Part shown: one piece after another, positions 22,763 through 31,916 of the stretch
Position numbering within the stretch: the stretch's first letter is position 1
Layout: each line of letters opens with the position of its first letter
Source of the DNA: Chitinophagaceae bacterium
GTDB taxonomy: Bacteria; Bacteroidota; Bacteroidia; Chitinophagales; Chitinophagaceae
Assembly: GCA_024103425.1 (NCBI GenBank)
Contig: JAGFIS010000008.1
Span: 1 to 64,000 of the forward strand
DNA length: 64,000 nucleotides
Direction of reading: 5' to 3'
Program-made: the position numbers and the translations under genes
The notes under the pieces: generated by a model
The model's database searches: none
Seen by the model: only the letters and a program-made list of their open reading frames with translations
Told to the model about the DNA's origin: nothing

Positions 22763-22873
22763 ACCGGCAAATTTCTTTAAGCTGCCTTACAATTTAGCTT
22801 TTTTAATTTTTGTGTCATAACTATCAGGGAAAGCAGCTTTATGTATTAATTGTCCGATATTGCATATTCTTTC

Positions 22874-22999
22874 ATGGAAGCAACAAAAAATAAAAAAAAT
22901 ATCGCCACCTGGATCAAGAGAATCGGGTTCTGGGGATTCTTATTCTTCCTGCTCAAAGGGCTGGTATGGCTGGCTGTGGGTTACTTCATCGTGAAATAG
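22874..22999 (+). CDS. Small membrane protein, 41 aa
   Basis: The reading frame ATG GAA GCA ... GTG AAA TAG encodes a 41-aa protein starting MEATKNKKNIATW. It has a basic N-terminus, then an amphipathic WIKRIGFWGF and a hydrophobic helix to the end (LLKGLVWLAVGYFIVK). It fills the only gap between paaY and the M1 peptidase, on the opposite strand to both. Short proteins of this layout (basic start, GFWGFxFFLxKGLxWL core) occur in Bacteroidota as I recall, but no function is known to me. Signs that it is real are a clean start, biased codons and a position that overlaps no other gene. Confidence 0.6.
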   Translation: MEATKNKKNIATWIKRIGFWGFLFFLLKGLVWLAVGYFIVK

Positions 23000-23011
23000 A
23001 GGTCTCTTTCT

Positions 23012-24895
23012 TTAATTCTTTTCCCAAACATTATTTTCGGGATATTTATCCGGAATCCAATCACTGCCCAGTTTTACAGACTTCACATTTGAATAACTGA
23101 CGGGAAGTGTTACGGCAAAATAACCTTTTCCGTCTTTCCAGACTTCAGGCGAGTATTTGTACTCTTTCTCTTCTCCGGATGTAGTGGTAACCGTCAGTTT
23201 CACAGGTAAAGGCAATCCTCCGGTATTTAAAACAGTCGCTCTTATCTGACCGCTTTTGGCAGCCATCACCTGTAACGACATCTCAGGATACTCCCATCCG
23301 AAAAACCACTTCTGCCAGAACCAGTTCAAATCCTTTCCTGTCGCGTTATTAAAACTGTAGAAAAAGTCATACGGCGTTGGGTGCTTACCGTTCCAGTCGT
23401 CCATATACTGATGTAACCCTTTGAAGAAAAGCTCATCGCCCAGCAACTCCTGCAATACATAATAACTGATACCGGCCTTACCGTACGAGTTAGCTGAATA
23501 AGCAGCTCCTGAATACCCCTTAGTGTTGGTGATCAACGGAATCTGCATATCTGTCCCCGAAATCATTTCGTACCGGCGCTTACTGAAGATGCCTTCATCC
23601 TCAGGTTCGCCCATCATCGGAGAGAGCACCGATTCACCAATCGTCGCCCAGCCCTCATCCATCCACGCATATTGTGTCTCGTTAGTACCCATGAAGAACG
23701 GGAAGTAAGAGTGGAAGATCTCGTGTGTGGTGAGTTGCACGGCATCCTTTCTTGTTCTGGTCGGGTTATCATTCGCCATCATCGGATACTCCATCTGGTC
23801 TGTACCATCGAAAACGGTAATATGACTGAACGGGAACGGATATTTCGGATAATAATGGCTCCCCAAATGGACCGTTTGTCTTGCCTGGTCTGCAACATCG
23901 TAGTAATCTTTATGAGCTTTATTGAACACGGCTTCTGCCACTGTCCTGCGGCCTGTTGCAGAATCTACAACAACCGAACTTGCTTCCCACAGATAGTGAT
24001 TGCTTACTGCAAAGGCAAAGTCGGTTACATTCTGAGCTTTGAATTTCCAGATGCCCGTCGCATTCTTTTTGAAGACATCATAGCGTACATAATCAGCCGT
24101 GTCTATCACTCTGATGATTTTGTCCGACTGTTCCACTCTCTTTATTCTCTCAAGAATTGTTTTTGAAAAATTATCTTCTGCATTCTGCCTGTCGCCCGTT
24201 GCCCATGCGGTGAACCCTTCGGGTAACTTAATGGACACATCAAAATCACCGAAATCATTATAAAACTCCAGACTGCCGTTGTAGCTCCATGTGTCCCAGC
24301 CATCGATATCATCATACACTGCCAGCCGCGGGAAGAAATAAGCGATAAAATAAGAACCGGTGTCCACCATACCCGTCCTGTTGGGCGATCCTGTATTCAC
24401 TTTATAACTCCAGTGTACCTCCAAAGTGTTTTCAGACCGGGGTAATACAGCTTTCTCCGGCCTTACCATCAGGTTGGTATTCTGGTGGAATACTTTGCGG
24501 CGGTTATTAAAGTTTGTAATCTCTTCATCGTTAATCTTCAGATAAGAAATCTTTACGCCATCTCCCAGATCTTCCTCAGCTATAAAACTTGAGCGATTTA
24601 CTCCTTTTTTATACAAATCGGGATACAGACGAATGATCAACTGCTTCAGCGAATCGGGACTGTTATTCTTAAAAACAATCTGCTCAGTACCCTCCAGAAG
24701 CTGCGTTCGCGGATCAAATGAAACTTGAATTTTATAGTCTGCCCTGTTTTGCCAATAGTTTTTTCCGGGTTTCCCGTCTTCCGTCCGGGTTCCCTTTTCT
24801 ACTGCCTGTAAAAAGTTGGTATTGGTGAAAAGCGATTGCGCATCGAGAGATAACGCCGTAATGAAGGCGACGGCGAAGAAGCATAATTTTTTCAT
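23012..24895 (-). CDS. M1 family metallopeptidase, secreted
   Basis: A 627-aa zinc aminopeptidase-like protein with a signal peptide (MKKLCFFAVAFITALSLDAQ). The zinc site is HEIFH followed 18 residues later by the third ligand Glu in WMDEGWA, which is the M1 gluzincin pattern. The exopeptidase motif GxMEN is replaced by DQMEYPMM, a common variant in Bacteroidota M1 proteins. The N-terminal beta-sandwich (about 40-270) precedes the thermolysin-like catalytic domain. It probably degrades peptides in the periplasm or outside the cell. It lies 63 bp after the fucosidase gene on the same strand. Confidence 0.9.
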   Translation of the reverse strand: MKKLCFFAVAFITALSLDAQSLFTNTNFLQAVEKGTRTEDGKPGKNYWQNRADYKIQVSFDPRTQLLEGTEQIVFKNNSPDSLKQLIIRLYPDLYKKGVNRSSFIAEEDLGDGVKISYLKINDEEITNFNNRRKVFHQNTNLMVRPEKAVLPRSENTLEVHWSYKVNTGSPNRTGMVDTGSYFIAYFFPRLAVYDDIDGWDTWSYNGSLEFYNDFGDFDVSIKLPEGFTAWATGDRQNAEDNFSKTILERIKRVEQSDKIIRVIDTADYVRYDVFKKNATGIWKFKAQNVTDFAFAVSNHYLWEASSVVVDSATGRRTVAEAVFNKAHKDYYDVADQARQTVHLGSHYYPKYPFPFSHITVFDGTDQMEYPMMANDNPTRTRKDAVQLTTHEIFHSYFPFFMGTNETQYAWMDEGWATIGESVLSPMMGEPEDEGIFSKRRYEMISGTDMQIPLITNTKGYSGAAYSANSYGKAGISYYVLQELLGDELFFKGLHQYMDDWNGKHPTPYDFFYSFNNATGKDLNWFWQKWFFGWEYPEMSLQVMAAKSGQIRATVLNTGGLPLPVKLTVTTTSGEEKEYKYSPEVWKDGKGYFAVTLPVSYSNVKSVKLGSDWIPDKYPENNVWEKN

Positions 24896-24958
24896 GTAGT
24901 AAAGGTAAGGGGATGGGGAAAAACTAAGACAACAAGGGATTCAAAGCCATCTTATTTT

Positions 24959-26440
24959 TTATTCCCCCTCCCTAAACACTCCCAAATCACTCAGTACCAC
25001 ACACACCGGTGACTTCATTACTCTTAGTCTTAATTGGGTAGTCGTAACATTCTCCGGCAGGCGGATCAGGCGGTTGCCGCCGATGCTGGTAGCTTCGGCT
25101 ATTTGTTTCCATTCACCATTCTGAAAGATGTCTATGGCTACTTCTTCTATACGCTGCCCGAGCTTGATGTTCTCCCGCAGACGGATAACATTAAATTCAA
25201 CGGGTTCTTTCCAGGTCAGTGTTACCTCAGGTGTAGTTACATCATCATCGGTTGCCCAATAGGAGTAACGGTCATCATCAATCAGATTTTGCGCAGCAAA
25301 CATTTTATTCTTTCCACGTGTGTTGGTAGTCGTTACCGTTGCGTCTTTTGCGTAATTTACCGCAAAAGTTTTTTGCAGTATCTCTCCAAACTTCTTCAGA
25401 TGCTCAATATCTACCGGACTCAGCTTTCCGTTGGGCATGGGGGCTATCCCCAGATCGAGTGATGCACCCCGGCCGACGCTCCTGTAATAAATCTCCATCA
25501 GCTGTTGCGGTGTCTTTACTTTGTCATCCTGATCCGCATGATAGAACCATCCCGGCCTGAGCGGCACATCGCACTCAGCAGGAATCCAGTATTTACCGTC
25601 GCGCATTCCTCCGGGCAAATCGGTATCTGTCGTAAATCCGGGAGCCGGCGCCTTGCCCGGCTCGGGGCTGATCGGGGTCAGTGTAGCCCAGGATGTCGGC
25701 GCTGCTTCGCCTTTCTCATTACCCACCCAGCGAATGTCGGGACCGATATCACTGAAGATGGCGGCAGTAGGTTGAAGCGTGCGGACAATATTCCATATAG
25801 TATCAAATTGGTAGTATTCAGATGCATTAATCTTTCTCATCTCATTGCTTCCACCGTAATACCCGTCTCCTCCGTTGGCACCGTCGAAAAACACAGTGAA
25901 GAGCGGTCCGTAATTCTTATACAGTTCTCTCAACTGCGGGTAATAAACATCTGTTACATATTTCGGTGTACTGTAAAACTCATTGTTCCTGTCCCACGGA
26001 GAGCAGTAAATTCCAAACTCCAGTCCCGCTCTGCGGGCAGCCTCTTCCATCTCCTTCACCATGTCACCTTTTCCATCTCTGAAAGGTGTCTTACTGATGT
26101 TGTAATCTGTTGTCGATGTCGGCCACAGGCAAAAACCATCGTGGTGCTTGGCCACGAAAGTAATACCCTTAAAACCACCGGCCTTGATAGCGGCCACAAT
26201 ACTGTCTGCATTAAAGTCAACCGGATTGAAGATCGCAGGATCGGCATCGCCAAAGCCCCATTCTTTATTCTGAAAAGTAGTAGGCGTAAAATGTATGATG
26301 GTGTACATCTCCATCTCCTGCCAGTGCAACTGACGTTCGCTCGGCAGAGGTCCGAATGGCTCTGGGGCCGGTGTGGAACAGGAAAAAAATAATCCGGTAA
26401 CAAAGAGTACCGGAAAAAAGTAAAATCGCGAAACAGACAT
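24959..26440 (-). CDS. GH29 alpha-L-fucosidase, lipoprotein
   Basis: A 493-aa glycoside hydrolase family 29 enzyme that releases alpha-L-fucose from glycans by a retaining mechanism. It has a lipoprotein signal (LFVTGLFFSC, lipid Cys at about residue 21), so it is probably anchored in the outer or inner membrane. Family signatures: HWQEMEMYTIIHFTPTTF, AKHHDGFCLWPT and the nucleophile Asp in LFTVFFDGANGG. The last 130 residues form a discoidin-like F5/8 domain (ATVTTTNTRG ... RLRENIKLGQRIEEVAIDIFQ) probably for carbohydrate binding. No SusC/SusD pair is adjacent, so it is not part of an obvious polysaccharide-utilisation locus. Confidence 0.9.
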   Translation of the reverse strand: MSVSRFYFFPVLFVTGLFFSCSTPAPEPFGPLPSERQLHWQEMEMYTIIHFTPTTFQNKEWGFGDADPAIFNPVDFNADSIVAAIKAGGFKGITFVAKHHDGFCLWPTSTTDYNISKTPFRDGKGDMVKEMEEAARRAGLEFGIYCSPWDRNNEFYSTPKYVTDVYYPQLRELYKNYGPLFTVFFDGANGGDGYYGGSNEMRKINASEYYQFDTIWNIVRTLQPTAAIFSDIGPDIRWVGNEKGEAAPTSWATLTPISPEPGKAPAPGFTTDTDLPGGMRDGKYWIPAECDVPLRPGWFYHADQDDKVKTPQQLMEIYYRSVGRGASLDLGIAPMPNGKLSPVDIEHLKKFGEILQKTFAVNYAKDATVTTTNTRGKNKMFAAQNLIDDDRYSYWATDDDVTTPEVTLTWKEPVEFNVIRLRENIKLGQRIEEVAIDIFQNGEWKQIAEATSIGGNRLIRLPENVTTTQLRLRVMKSPVCVVLSDLGVFREGE

Positions 26441-26459
26441 GCCGTTGATAATTCAGTGG

Positions 26460-26876
26460 TTATTCTAAAATCTTTTTACCTGAGCGATAACAAATGCCTT
26501 TGAAAGCCGCAACTTGCTGACCATCCTGGTTTATTACTGTTATATGATACAAACCGGTAGATCTGCCGTTGTGAATTTCCTTCGCTTCTGCCGTCAGCAC
26601 ATCACCGGGCATTACAGGTTTCAGAAAGTTGATAGAGGTATCGAGGGCCAGCGACAATTGGTTTCTGTTATTGCAGGCAAAGGCAAAAGTACTGTCGGCC
26701 AGGCTGAAGGCTATACCTCCATGAGCCACGCCCAATCCGTTCAGCATCTCATCCCTTACTGTCATTTGGGTTTTCGCGTATCCTTCTTTCAGTTCCATGA
26801 CATCAATACCCAGCCATCGACTGAAGGCATCCGTCTCCAGCATACGATCTACAACCTGTCGCGGGGAAGGGTTCAT
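26460..26876 (-). CDS. paaI: PaaI-like hotdog thioesterase
   Basis: A 138-aa hotdog-fold acyl-CoA thioesterase. The conserved helix GVAHGGIAFSLADSTFAFACN with catalytic Asp is characteristic of the PaaI group, and MLNGLGVAHGG precedes it. PaaI hydrolyses hydroxyphenylacetyl-CoA, relieving CoA trapping when the phenylacetate route stalls. It starts 11 nt after the PaaG-like gene, supporting a shared function in aromatic-CoA or acyl-CoA metabolism. Confidence 0.85.
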   Translation of the reverse strand: MNPSPRQVVDRMLETDAFSRWLGIDVMELKEGYAKTQMTVRDEMLNGLGVAHGGIAFSLADSTFAFACNNRNQLSLALDTSINFLKPVMPGDVLTAEAKEIHNGRSTGLYHITVINQDGQQVAAFKGICYRSGKKILE

Positions 26877-26887
26877 CTTAAGTGAAT

Positions 26888-27667
26888 TTATTCGCCTTTA
26901 AAAATTGCCGGTCTCTTCTCGAGGAATGCACGGATGCCCTCGCTGAAGTCTGAGGTTGCCGCTGCTTCTCCCTGCCACTTTTCCTCGTTGCTCAACTGTT
27001 CTTCAAAACTGCCGGCACCCAGTGATTCATCCAAAGCCCTGCGGGTGAGGTATAAAGCCTTTGTGGGCATCTTAGCCAGTTTGCGGGCGAGTGTCTCCGA
27101 CTCAAAAATCAGTTGAGCATCCGGAACGGCCTTATATATCATCCCCATACGAGCAGCGTCTGTAGCGCTTACACTTTCTGCCGTCATCATCAAGGCTGTT
27201 GCTCTTTGTAATCCGATCAAACGGGGAAGCATATACGTACCGCCACTGTCGGGAATCAATCCTATTTTACTGAAGGCCTGTATGAAGGTGGCCGACTCTG
27301 CAGCCATCACTATATCACAACACAAAGCGATATTCGCCGCAGCCCCTGCCGCGATACCATTTACAGCAGCAACTACAGGCTTGCTGATGGTTCTCAGCTT
27401 CATCACAATCGGATTGAGCTGTTCGGGTAAAATCCTTTTAATCTCTTCAGTCAGCGGACCGTTCAGTTCCGATAAATCCTGTCCGGCACTGAAGGCTTTC
27501 CCCTTCCCCGTGAGGACTATACATCTCACACTCTGGTCGTTTTCTGCCCTTTGGAGGGCCTCCTGGATTCTCGTAGCCATTTCACGGTTCAGCGCATTGA
27601 ATTTCTCGGGGCGATTTAAAGTAATCCTCGCGATTCCGTCTTCTGCTTCATATAGTACAACATGCAT
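26888..27667 (-). CDS. paaG: Enoyl-CoA hydratase/isomerase, PaaG-like
   Basis: A 259-aa crotonase-superfamily protein beginning MHVVLYEAEDGIARITLNRPEKFNALN. The oxyanion-hole regions are GKGKAFSAGQDL and VNGIAAGAAANIALCCDIVMA, and the catalytic Asp is in GLIPDSGGTYMLPRLIG, the pattern of PaaG (1,2-epoxyphenylacetyl-CoA isomerase) rather than of classic enoyl-CoA hydratases with two Glu. Length matches PaaG (about 262). An upstream in-frame start at 27742 was rejected because it overlaps the MurU-like gene and adds residues outside the family. The oxygenase genes paaABCDE are not in the window. Confidence 0.82.
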   Translation of the reverse strand: MHVVLYEAEDGIARITLNRPEKFNALNREMATRIQEALQRAENDQSVRCIVLTGKGKAFSAGQDLSELNGPLTEEIKRILPEQLNPIVMKLRTISKPVVAAVNGIAAGAAANIALCCDIVMAAESATFIQAFSKIGLIPDSGGTYMLPRLIGLQRATALMMTAESVSATDAARMGMIYKAVPDAQLIFESETLARKLAKMPTKALYLTRRALDESLGAGSFEEQLSNEEKWQGEAAATSDFSEGIRAFLEKRPAIFKGE

Positions 27668-27728
27668 AAATGTGCTTTTTTTAAGAATGTTCAAGTTAGA
27701 AAAAATTCCTGGGATGTCTGTACGTAAA

Positions 27729-28451
27729 TCAATCCTCAGCAAAAAGTTGTTCCGCCCTCAGAATACTTTCGGGCTTCCCCGCATCACAAAACCGTGACTC
27801 CGTATGGTCAAAGCCTTTAATTAAATGATCTTGTGCCAGATCGAGGTAGGCGTCAACAATAGAGAACTTTCCGGTGCGGGTAATCAATGAAAATATCCGT
27901 GGAGAAAGAACATGTATCCCGCTAAAGGCTTTGGCGTGATAATGATCTGCCTCACGGCGGATAATTTTCTCACCTGTCTTCACATTTGTCCAGCCGCAGA
28001 GAATATCATCATCATTGAAGAGCAGGTATCTGGAAGTCTTTCTCTCCATCACAGCCAGTGTCGCCAGGCAATCTTCTTGTTTATGACTCTCAATCATTTC
28101 TTTCAGATTCATATCTGTCAGCACATCTACATTCATCAGCACAAAAGGATTGCTGTCTTTCAAAAACCATTCTGCGCGCATCAGTCCGCCACCGGTTTCC
28201 AACACTTCATCTGTCTCATCAGAAAAGGTAATGATCTTCTTAAATCCGGGATTTTTATTTATAAAATCAACAATCTGCTGTGCAAAGTGGTGAACGTTGA
28301 CGATGATTTCTTCTATACCGTAAGAAAGGAGATATTCAATGTTTCTCTGCAAAAGCGTCTTGCCATTTACCTCTGCCAAAGCCTTGGGATGCTTATTGGT
28401 AAAGGGTTTCAGCCGTGTGCCCAGTCCTGCCGCAAGAATCATCGCTTTCAT
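27729..28451 (-). CDS. MurU-like sugar-1-phosphate nucleotidyltransferase
   Basis: A 240-aa nucleotidyltransferase. The signature MKAMILAAGLGTRLKPFTNKHPKAL opens the chain. VNVHHFAQQIVDFI and LMNVDVLTDMNLKEMI (the metal-binding Asp) follow. Size and these motifs match MurU, which makes UDP-MurNAc from MurNAc-1-phosphate in peptidoglycan recycling, and related small NTP transferases. It starts 20 nt after the kinase-RapZ fusion gene, which would supply the sugar-1-phosphate. The pair therefore looks like an AmgK-MurU shortcut that bypasses de novo UDP-MurNAc synthesis. Confidence 0.8.
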   Translation of the reverse strand: MKAMILAAGLGTRLKPFTNKHPKALAEVNGKTLLQRNIEYLLSYGIEEIIVNVHHFAQQIVDFINKNPGFKKIITFSDETDEVLETGGGLMRAEWFLKDSNPFVLMNVDVLTDMNLKEMIESHKQEDCLATLAVMERKTSRYLLFNDDDILCGWTNVKTGEKIIRREADHYHAKAFSGIHVLSPRIFSLITRTGKFSIVDAYLDLAQDHLIKGFDHTESRFCDAGKPESILRAEQLFAED

Positions 28452-28471
28452 AAACGAAGAATTTAAAGGCG

Positions 28472-29926
28472 TTAGAAGCCGCTTTTTTCATGAATATTCT
28501 GCTCGTAGTGGTTGAGCTCTATTTTTACTTTGTATTTATTCATCAGATACCTCTTCAACGTATCGGCAGCGTACACACTGCGATGTTGTCCGCCGGTACA
28601 TCCGAATGAAATCATCAGTGAAGTGAAACCTCTTTTAATGTAATCTTCAACACTGAGATCAACAACGTTATATACGCCATTCAGGAAATCCGGCATCTTT
28701 GTTTTCTGTTCCAGAAAATCAATCACACTTTTATCACGTCCGGTGAAGTTTTTATACTCTTCAAACCGACCGGGATTTAAAATGCCTCTGCAATCGAACA
28801 TAAAGCCGCCACCATTGCCACTCTCGTCTTTCAGCTTTTCGGGATGCTTGTAGGAGAAGCTGTTTATTTTAACTACCAGTGGTGTGTTTTTGTCGGCTCT
28901 GATAGGTTCAAATCGCTTGATGATTTCATCATCTACAATCAGATTAAGAATCTTTTCATACTCAGGTAGCGCAATCCCTATAACACTGTTGGTAGCAAAC
29001 CACTTCAGGTTAGTCAGTGCCAAAGGAATCGCTGTAAGAAATTGAGCCTTCCGCTCGAACAGTCCACGGTATCCGTAGGCACCAAGCACTTGCATCAACC
29101 GTATCAATACATAACCGTTGTATTGACTCCTGAAGCGCGTGCGGTCAATAGACTTCTTCAAAATCTCATCCACACAATCCATATAATACTCCAGCAAAGA
29201 ATCTTTCCATCCTTTTGAAAGGTTTGCCCTTGCCTGCCAGAGCATGGAAGCAACATCGTATTGCAGGGCTCCTTTCATTCCACCCTGATAATCGATGAAA
29301 TGAGGTTCGCCCTCACGGATGATTACATTCCTGCTTTGGAAATCCCTGTAGAGAAAATATTTGTGTTCTACATGCGTCAGATAATTACTCAATGCCTCAA
29401 AGTCGTCCATCAACTTCTGCTTATCGTAAGGTATCTTTAGCGTATCCAGGAAGTAATATTTGAAATACAACAGGTCGCTCAGGATGGCCTGTTTGCCGAA
29501 TTCTTTCGCTGTCAGACAGTAACTGTAATCCAAGTGTGTATTTCCCCTGATCTGAAGGTGCGCCAGCGCGTGCAGCGTTTTCTTATACAGGTTGAACACA
29601 TAATCATTTTCCCCATACTTTTCCAACTCATTCAAAAGAGAAACAGGACCGAAGTCTTCCTGTAAATACATTTTCTTCCCCGGATGCACCGAATAGATTT
29701 TTGGAACCGGGGCCTGAATGCCTGTAAAATGAGAAGTAAAATAGAGGAAGGTTTCGTTTTCCTGAATATTATCGTTGTAAGTAGCTATGTAACTTGCCGA
29801 TGGGGTAACAATTCTGAAATATATACGGTCGCCACCCGACTTCGGAAGTTTTTCGAAGTGAAGAACATCCTCCTTTATTGCGTCATTAAAATAGGAGCGC
29901 ACGCTTTCATCAGGGACTACGGCCAT
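28472..29926 (-). CDS. AmgK-like sugar kinase fused to RapZ C-terminal domain
   Basis: A 484-aa two-domain protein. Residues about 20-320 are an aminoglycoside-phosphotransferase-like kinase (catalytic loop YRDFQSRNVIIRE, metal Asp in HFIDYQGGMKG), as in AmgK, which phosphorylates MurNAc/GlcNAc at the anomeric position. Residues about 350-484 match the RapZ C-terminal domain: INSFSYK, DCRGILNPG, FLNGVYNVVDLSVEDYIKRGF, and the hallmark ISFGCTGGQHRSVYAAD. In E. coli that domain senses glucosamine-6-phosphate and binds RNA and regulators of GlmS. The RapZ N-terminal P-loop domain is absent. The MurU-like gene follows. The fusion suggests kinase control by amino-sugar level; this is inference. 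Confidence 0.85.
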   Translation of the reverse strand: MAVVPDESVRSYFNDAIKEDVLHFEKLPKSGGDRIYFRIVTPSASYIATYNDNIQENETFLYFTSHFTGIQAPVPKIYSVHPGKKMYLQEDFGPVSLLNELEKYGENDYVFNLYKKTLHALAHLQIRGNTHLDYSYCLTAKEFGKQAILSDLLYFKYYFLDTLKIPYDKQKLMDDFEALSNYLTHVEHKYFLYRDFQSRNVIIREGEPHFIDYQGGMKGALQYDVASMLWQARANLSKGWKDSLLEYYMDCVDEILKKSIDRTRFRSQYNGYVLIRLMQVLGAYGYRGLFERKAQFLTAIPLALTNLKWFATNSVIGIALPEYEKILNLIVDDEIIKRFEPIRADKNTPLVVKINSFSYKHPEKLKDESGNGGGFMFDCRGILNPGRFEEYKNFTGRDKSVIDFLEQKTKMPDFLNGVYNVVDLSVEDYIKRGFTSLMISFGCTGGQHRSVYAADTLKRYLMNKYKVKIELNHYEQNIHEKSGF

Positions 29927-30014
29927 AAAATAATTGTTTTTAAAAATTGAAAGAAACTATTTCAGAAGTCCTTTCACGGCTAAGGCCCAAACCGTATTTC
30001 AGAAAAAGGGCTAT

Positions 30015-30887
30015 TTATCCTTTAAGTACAGAAGCCATCTCGCTGCCGATTTCAGCAGGGGTGTTCACTACATGCACTCCGCACTCTCTAAGGATCTTCA
30101 TCTTAGCTGCGGCTGTATCTTCTGCCCCACCGATAATAGCACCTGCGTGACCCATTCTGCGTCCCGGAGGCGCTGTCTGGCCGGCGATAAAACCGACAAC
30201 AGGCTTCCTGTTATTTTCTTTAATCCAGGCTCCGGCTTCAGCTTCCATATTACCTCCGATCTCGCCGATCATTACAATACCATCGGTTTCCGGATCGTCC
30301 ATAAATGCCTGAACAGCATCTCTTGTGGTAGTTCCGATAATCGGGTCACCGCCAATACCAATGGCTGTTGAAATTCCGAGTCCGGCTTTTACGATCTGGT
30401 CAGCAGCCTCGTAAGTCAGAGTTCCCGACTTGGAAACAATACCGATTCTTCCTTTTTTGAAGATGAATCCGGGCATGATACCCACCTTACACTCGTCGGC
30501 AGTGATAATTCCCGGACAGTTGGGACCAATCAGCCTTGATTTACTTCCGGAAAGGTAGTTCTTCACTCTCACCATATCCTGAACGGGGATTCCTTCTGTG
30601 ATACAAACAATCAGTCCGATACCAGCATCAGCAGCCTCCATCACCGCATCGGCAGCAAATGCCGGTGGCACGAAAATGATGCTCACATCTGCCTTGGTAG
30701 CCTTTATGGCTTCTTCCACAGTATTGAACACCGGGCGGTCGAGGTGGGTTTGTCCGCCTTTGTTCGGCGTAACGCCTCCTACCACGTTGGTTCCGTATTC
30801 TATCATCTGAGAAGCATGAAAAGTACCTTCTGTACCTGTAAATCCCTGTACCAATACACGGGAGTCCTTATTCACAAAAATTGCCAT
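30015..30887 (-). CDS. sucD: Succinyl-CoA synthetase alpha subunit
   Basis: A 290-aa ligase subunit of the citric-acid cycle, which interconverts succinyl-CoA and succinate with nucleotide synthesis. The CoA-binding Rossmann domain starts with [36 protein letters not shown] and [11 protein letters not shown] follow. The phosphorylated His lies in [13 protein letters not shown] near residue 247. The length matches SucD. sucC is not adjacent. It is divergent from thyA with a 193-bp gap. Confidence 0.95.
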   Translation of the reverse strand: MAIFVNKDSRVLVQGFTGTEGTFHASQMIEYGTNVVGGVTPNKGGQTHLDRPVFNTVEEAIKATKADVSIIFVPPAFAADAVMEAADAGIGLIVCITEGIPVQDMVRVKNYLSGSKSRLIGPNCPGIITADECKVGIMPGFIFKKGRIGIVSKSGTLTYEAADQIVKAGLGISTAIGIGGDPIIGTTTRDAVQAFMDDPETDGIVMIGEIGGNMEAEAGAWIKENNRKPVVGFIAGQTAPPGRRMGHAGAIIGGAEDTAAAKMKILRECGVHVVNTPAEIGSEMASVLKG

Positions 30888-31080
30888 TCCGTTAAAAATT
30901 AATGATGCGCAAATATAAGAAAGTAATGGTAGGGGGTAAGAGAAAAAATACAGCGCAATTGTAGAAAAAATGCCATTTTTCGTGATCTCTTAATGAATCT
31001 CCGGACCGGTTGTTACCAGAACTTTTCAACATTGCAGCCGGCCGCCCGGCAATAACCCGCAAACATCTTAACTTGCAACC

Positions 31081-31890
31081 ATGCAAGCGTACCTAGATTT
31101 ACTCCAAAAAATTATAGACACAGGAGCCGAAAAATCAGACCGTACCGGAACGGGAACTTACAGCCTGTTCGGTCACCAGATTCATTTCGACCTGCAGGAA
31201 GGATTCCCTTTGATCACTACCAAAAAAGTGCACCTCAAAAGCATCATTTACGAACTGTTGTGGTTTCTGAAGGGGGATACTAATATTAAATATTTAAAAG
31301 ACAACGGCGTATCCATTTGGGACGAATGGGCCGATGAGCATGGTGATCTCGGTCCCGTTTACGGTCACCAGTGGAGGAGTTGGGAGGGCAAAGACGATAA
31401 AGTATTTGATCAGATCGCCGATGTCATCCACCAACTGAAGACGAATCCCGATAGCCGCCGCATGATTGTGAGTGCATGGAACGTGGCGGATTTGCCAAAG
31501 ATGGCTTTGATGCCTTGCCACTGCCTCTTTCAGTTCTATACTTCTCCCGGTGAGAATGGAAAACGAAAACTCTCCTGCCAACTGTATCAGCGCAGTGCCG
31601 ATGTTTTCCTTGGCGTTCCTTTTAATATCGCTTCTTACGCATTGCTGACGATGATGATGGCTCAGGTTTGCGATATGGAATCCGGCACATTCGTGCACAC
31701 CTTTGGTGATGTGCATCTGTATAAGAACCATATTGAGCAGGCAAAGTTGCAGCTGACGCGCACACCTTACCCGCTCCCGACAATGGAATTGAATCCCGAT
31801 GTAAAGAATATTTCTGATTTTAAATACGAAGACTTTACCCTGAAAGATTATCAGTACCACCCGGCAATCAAAGCACCGGTAGCTGTCTGA
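31081..31890 (+). CDS. thyA: Thymidylate synthase
   Basis: A 269-aa ThyA that methylates dUMP to dTMP using methylene-tetrahydrofolate. It starts [34 protein letters not shown]. It has the active-site Cys in [12 protein letters not shown], the dUMP-phosphate-binding Arg pattern in [20 protein letters not shown], and [15 protein letters not shown]. The C-terminus ends KAPVAV, the conserved closing tail. The product dihydrofolate is recycled by folA, which starts 26 nt downstream. Confidence 0.97.
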   Translation: MQAYLDLLQKIIDTGAEKSDRTGTGTYSLFGHQIHFDLQEGFPLITTKKVHLKSIIYELLWFLKGDTNIKYLKDNGVSIWDEWADEHGDLGPVYGHQWRSWEGKDDKVFDQIADVIHQLKTNPDSRRMIVSAWNVADLPKMALMPCHCLFQFYTSPGENGKRKLSCQLYQRSADVFLGVPFNIASYALLTMMMAQVCDMESGTFVHTFGDVHLYKNHIEQAKLQLTRTPYPLPTMELNPDVKNISDFKYEDFTLKDYQYHPAIKAPVAV

Positions 31891-31916
31891 TCTCAATCTT
31901 CACAAAAACAACTGAC

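Noticed and set aside
25505..26392. 295-aa open frame on the plus strand
   Set aside because: It is antisense to the GH29 fucosidase, whose catalytic and lipobox motifs are clear. The product is basic and has no recognisable domain.
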